A stretch of 64,000 bases of DNA from contig DATHWW010000023.1 in the NCBI GenBank assembly GCA_035460165.1, positions 62,001 to 126,000 of the forward strand. Reading direction: 5' to 3'. Made by a program: the position numbers and the translations under genes. Under the pieces are notes generated by a model. It did not search any database, was not told the origin of the DNA, and saw only the letters and a list, made by a program, of their open reading frames with translations. Every line of letters begins with the position of its first letter. Positions within the stretch are counted from its first letter, which is position 1. Source of the DNA: MM2 sp035460165. GTDB taxonomy: Bacteria; Pseudomonadota; Gammaproteobacteria; Burkholderiales; Methylophilaceae. This document shows positions 62,480-64,000 of this stretch, one piece after another.

Positions 62480-63372
62480 GCCATGATCTCCCGCAGGTGG
62501 AACTGGAATTGGCCGAGCTTGCCGCCGTAGTTGCCGGCGGAAATGCGTTTGATGCCGTTCTTGGCGCCGAGTTCGCACACGGCGGCGATGCCGGCACGGG
62601 TGGCCTTGCGGATGTCCTCGTCGGTGAGACCGTCGATGACGATTTCCATCACCGATTCGATTTCCGGCGACAAGTCGGTCTTGGTAATGCCTTTCAGTGT
62701 CGGGCAGAACGCGTCGTTGGTCGAGGCGATCAGTGTCTTATACTTGGAGCCGACCTTGGAGCCGGAGCGTACGACGCCGCCGGGGAAGGGCATGATCACA
62801 TTGGGTACTTTTTTCATGGCTACAATCGCCGCTTCGCATGCGGCCAGCGCCTGCGGCTGCGATTCGGCCAGCACCAGGAAGTTGCCACCGCCGACCGCAC
62901 GCACCATGCCGGTTTTTTCTTCGGTGAGGAATTCGCCGTCCATCACCGGCACGCGCCAGTAACGCTTGCCGCCGAACTGCTTGGAAATCTGGAAGCCGTC
63001 ACCGAAAAAGCGCAGGTTCTTGCCGAGGTTGATGCGGTCGCCGCCTTCGATGCCCGAGAATGCTGCAGCGGTGGGGCAGGTGAGCACACATTGGCCCATA
63101 CGGGTTTCGAGTTGCTTCATCAGCACTGCGCTACCCATGGCGAACATCAGAACGGCTACGCCGGGGCGGCCGTCCGGCGTTTCTTCGGGCGTCAGCTCGC
63201 GCTCGATGCCGGCTTCCACGCCGCAGGCGATAACTGAGGTCGCGAAACCAGTCATTGCATTGGCGGCGTTATAGGCCCATTTCAGGTTCTGCGCGGTAAT
63301 GATGACGCGTGTGCCGCGCATGCCGAAGGCTTCGGCAAAGGTATCGTCGATCGTGACGCCGTTAATGATCAT
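62476..63372 (-). CDS. fhcD: Formylmethanofuran:tetrahydromethanopterin formyltransferase (FhcD)
   Basis: 298 residues from the ATG at 63372, which overlaps the fhcA stop by four bases. MIINGVTIDDTFAEAFGMRG and GMVRAVGGGNFLVLAESQPQ are diagnostic of Ftr proteins. It transfers the formyl group between tetrahydromethanopterin and the methanofuran-like cofactor in the Fhc complex. The enzyme is complete. Confidence 0.97.
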   Translation of the reverse strand: MIINGVTIDDTFAEAFGMRGTRVIITAQNLKWAYNAANAMTGFATSVIACGVEAGIERELTPEETPDGRPGVAVLMFAMGSAVLMKQLETRMGQCVLTCPTAAAFSGIEGGDRINLGKNLRFFGDGFQISKQFGGKRYWRVPVMDGEFLTEEKTGMVRAVGGGNFLVLAESQPQALAACEAAIVAMKKVPNVIMPFPGGVVRSGSKVGSKYKTLIASTNDAFCPTLKGITKTDLSPEIESVMEIVIDGLTDEDIRKATRAGIAAVCELGAKNGIKRISAGNYGGKLGQFQFHLREIMA

Positions 63373-64000
63373 GCCGTCTTCTCCCGGCGACCCTTGCATT
63401 CCTGTACGACGACCTTGCCGCGACCATCGCCTTCGATCTCGTCGTTGCTAACCTTCATATGTTCCATGTTGATCGTGTGGTACTTGTCGAAGTACTGCTT
63501 GATGTCTTTTTCGATGCCACGGTCGAACTCGGGCTTGACGGTATGCGTCGCGCCCCAGACCACCCTGACGATGCTGCCGTCCTTGACGACCAACTGGCCG
63601 TCCTTGAACACATAATCCGGCTTCTCGAACATTTTTTCGCGGTCTGCGATGTCGGTGTACACCGTGATGTCGGCCGCCGCGCCAATGCCGAGGTGGCCGC
63701 GGTCGTGCAGGCCGACCAGCTTGGCTGCGCCAGCACGCGTCATGATCGCGATTTCATACAACGAATATTCGCGGTCGATGGATGCCAGCGTGCTCATCTT
63801 CTGTGCGTCCAGGTTCAGGTTGCCAAACACGTCGTTACGGAAGGTCTTGTCCATCAGCAGCTTGATCAAGTGCGGATAGCTGGTGAACGGCGCACCGTTC
63901 GGATGGTCGGTAGTCAGGAAGATGCGCCACGGGTCATCCACCAGCAGGAAGATTTCCAAGCCGATCGCCCATTGCAGGGCGTTGACGAAGTTCTGGTCCT
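63369..64000 (-). CDS. fhcA: Formylmethanofuran dehydrogenase subunit A homologue (FhcA), partial
   Basis: The frame is open to the right-hand edge of the window, so only the last 210 or so residues are seen. QNFVNALQWAIGLEIFLLVD, TTDHPNGAPFTSYPHLIKLL and LHDRGHLGIGAAADITVYTD are segments of the amidohydrolase-fold FmdA/FwdA family; TTDHPNG contains a metal-site histidine. It hydrolyses the formyl-cofactor to formate. It precedes fhcD, as in other methylotrophs; fhcB would lie beyond the window. Confidence 0.93.
   Translation of the reverse strand, partial: DQNFVNALQWAIGLEIFLLVDDPWRIFLTTDHPNGAPFTSYPHLIKLLMDKTFRNDVFGNLNLDAQKMSTLASIDREYSLYEIAIMTRAGAAKLVGLHDRGHLGIGAAADITVYTDIADREKMFEKPDYVFKDGQLVVKDGSIVRVVWGATHTVKPEFDRGIEKDIKQYFDKYHTINMEHMKVSNDEIEGDGRGKVVVQECKGRREKTA

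Overview
The window looks like a piece of chromosome from a betaproteobacterium, moderately GC-rich, with Nitrosomonadales/Gallionellales-type gene orders (ndk-rlmN-pilW-rodZ-ispG-hisS-...-yfgM-bamB-der; cysB facing DUF934-cysHDN). Its gene content points to an aerobe that oxidises one-carbon compounds and fixes CO2: a complete pqqABCDE operon, tetrahydromethanopterin-linked formyl-transfer genes (fhcA, fhcD, fhcC), an NAD-linked Mo/W formate dehydrogenase and a red-type form IC RuBisCO with its activase CbbX and regulator CbbR. The species cannot be fixed from the sequence alone.

Layout. 1-9.3 kb: end of a PilL/ChpA-type chemotaxis protein, dodecin, an RNB exonuclease, a methyltransferase, a TorF-type porin, a CHASE4-PAS-GGDEF-EAL protein and RNA/nucleotide enzymes. 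9.4-15.6 kb (minus strand): cytochrome bd-type oxidase cydAB with a 37-residue small subunit, preceded by a PIG-L/glycosyltransferase fusion; then a cation/proton antiporter and a YetF-type protein. 15.8-30.1 kb: tRNA-Leu(CAG), rnr-rlmB, and the long housekeeping series ndk to der, with an orphan pair of oligopeptide-type ABC ATPases between hisS and yfgM. 30.1-35.8 kb: a palindromic mobile element, an acyl-CoA synthetase and pqqABCDE. 35.8-40.8 kb: a CheX / CheY-like / CheA-like signalling module, an MFS exporter and FdxA. 40.9-48.0 kb: assimilatory sulfate reduction (cysN, cysD, APS-type cysH, DUF934, cysI, TauE/SafE) facing cysB. 48.0-52.8 kb: a formate/nitrite channel, DUF302, HerA-like ATPase, MliC-like lipoprotein, SemiSWEET and two paralogous c-type cytochromes. 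52.9-57.1 kb: cbbX, cbbS, cbbL and divergent cbbR. 57.2-64 kb: fdhA, fdhB, fhcC, fhcD and the end of fhcA.

How it fits together. Formaldehyde (from a PQQ alcohol dehydrogenase presumably encoded elsewhere) would pass through H4MPT and Fhc to formate, formate dehydrogenase would give CO2 and NADH, and RuBisCO would re-fix the CO2. The FNT channel may move formate and the two cytochromes c could accept electrons; both roles are inferred from neighbours only.

The most unusual signal is non-coding. Two copies of a palindromic element (30114-30472 and 53872-54138) share terminal inverted repeats starting GAGCCTATTTC, both sit between TTA direct repeats, and share two internal stems in which base changes between copies are compensated. 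One copy is inserted exactly at the cbbS stop codon and separates cbbS from cbbX; the other has rewritten the last residues of the acyl-CoA synthetase. Neither contains a transposase gene.
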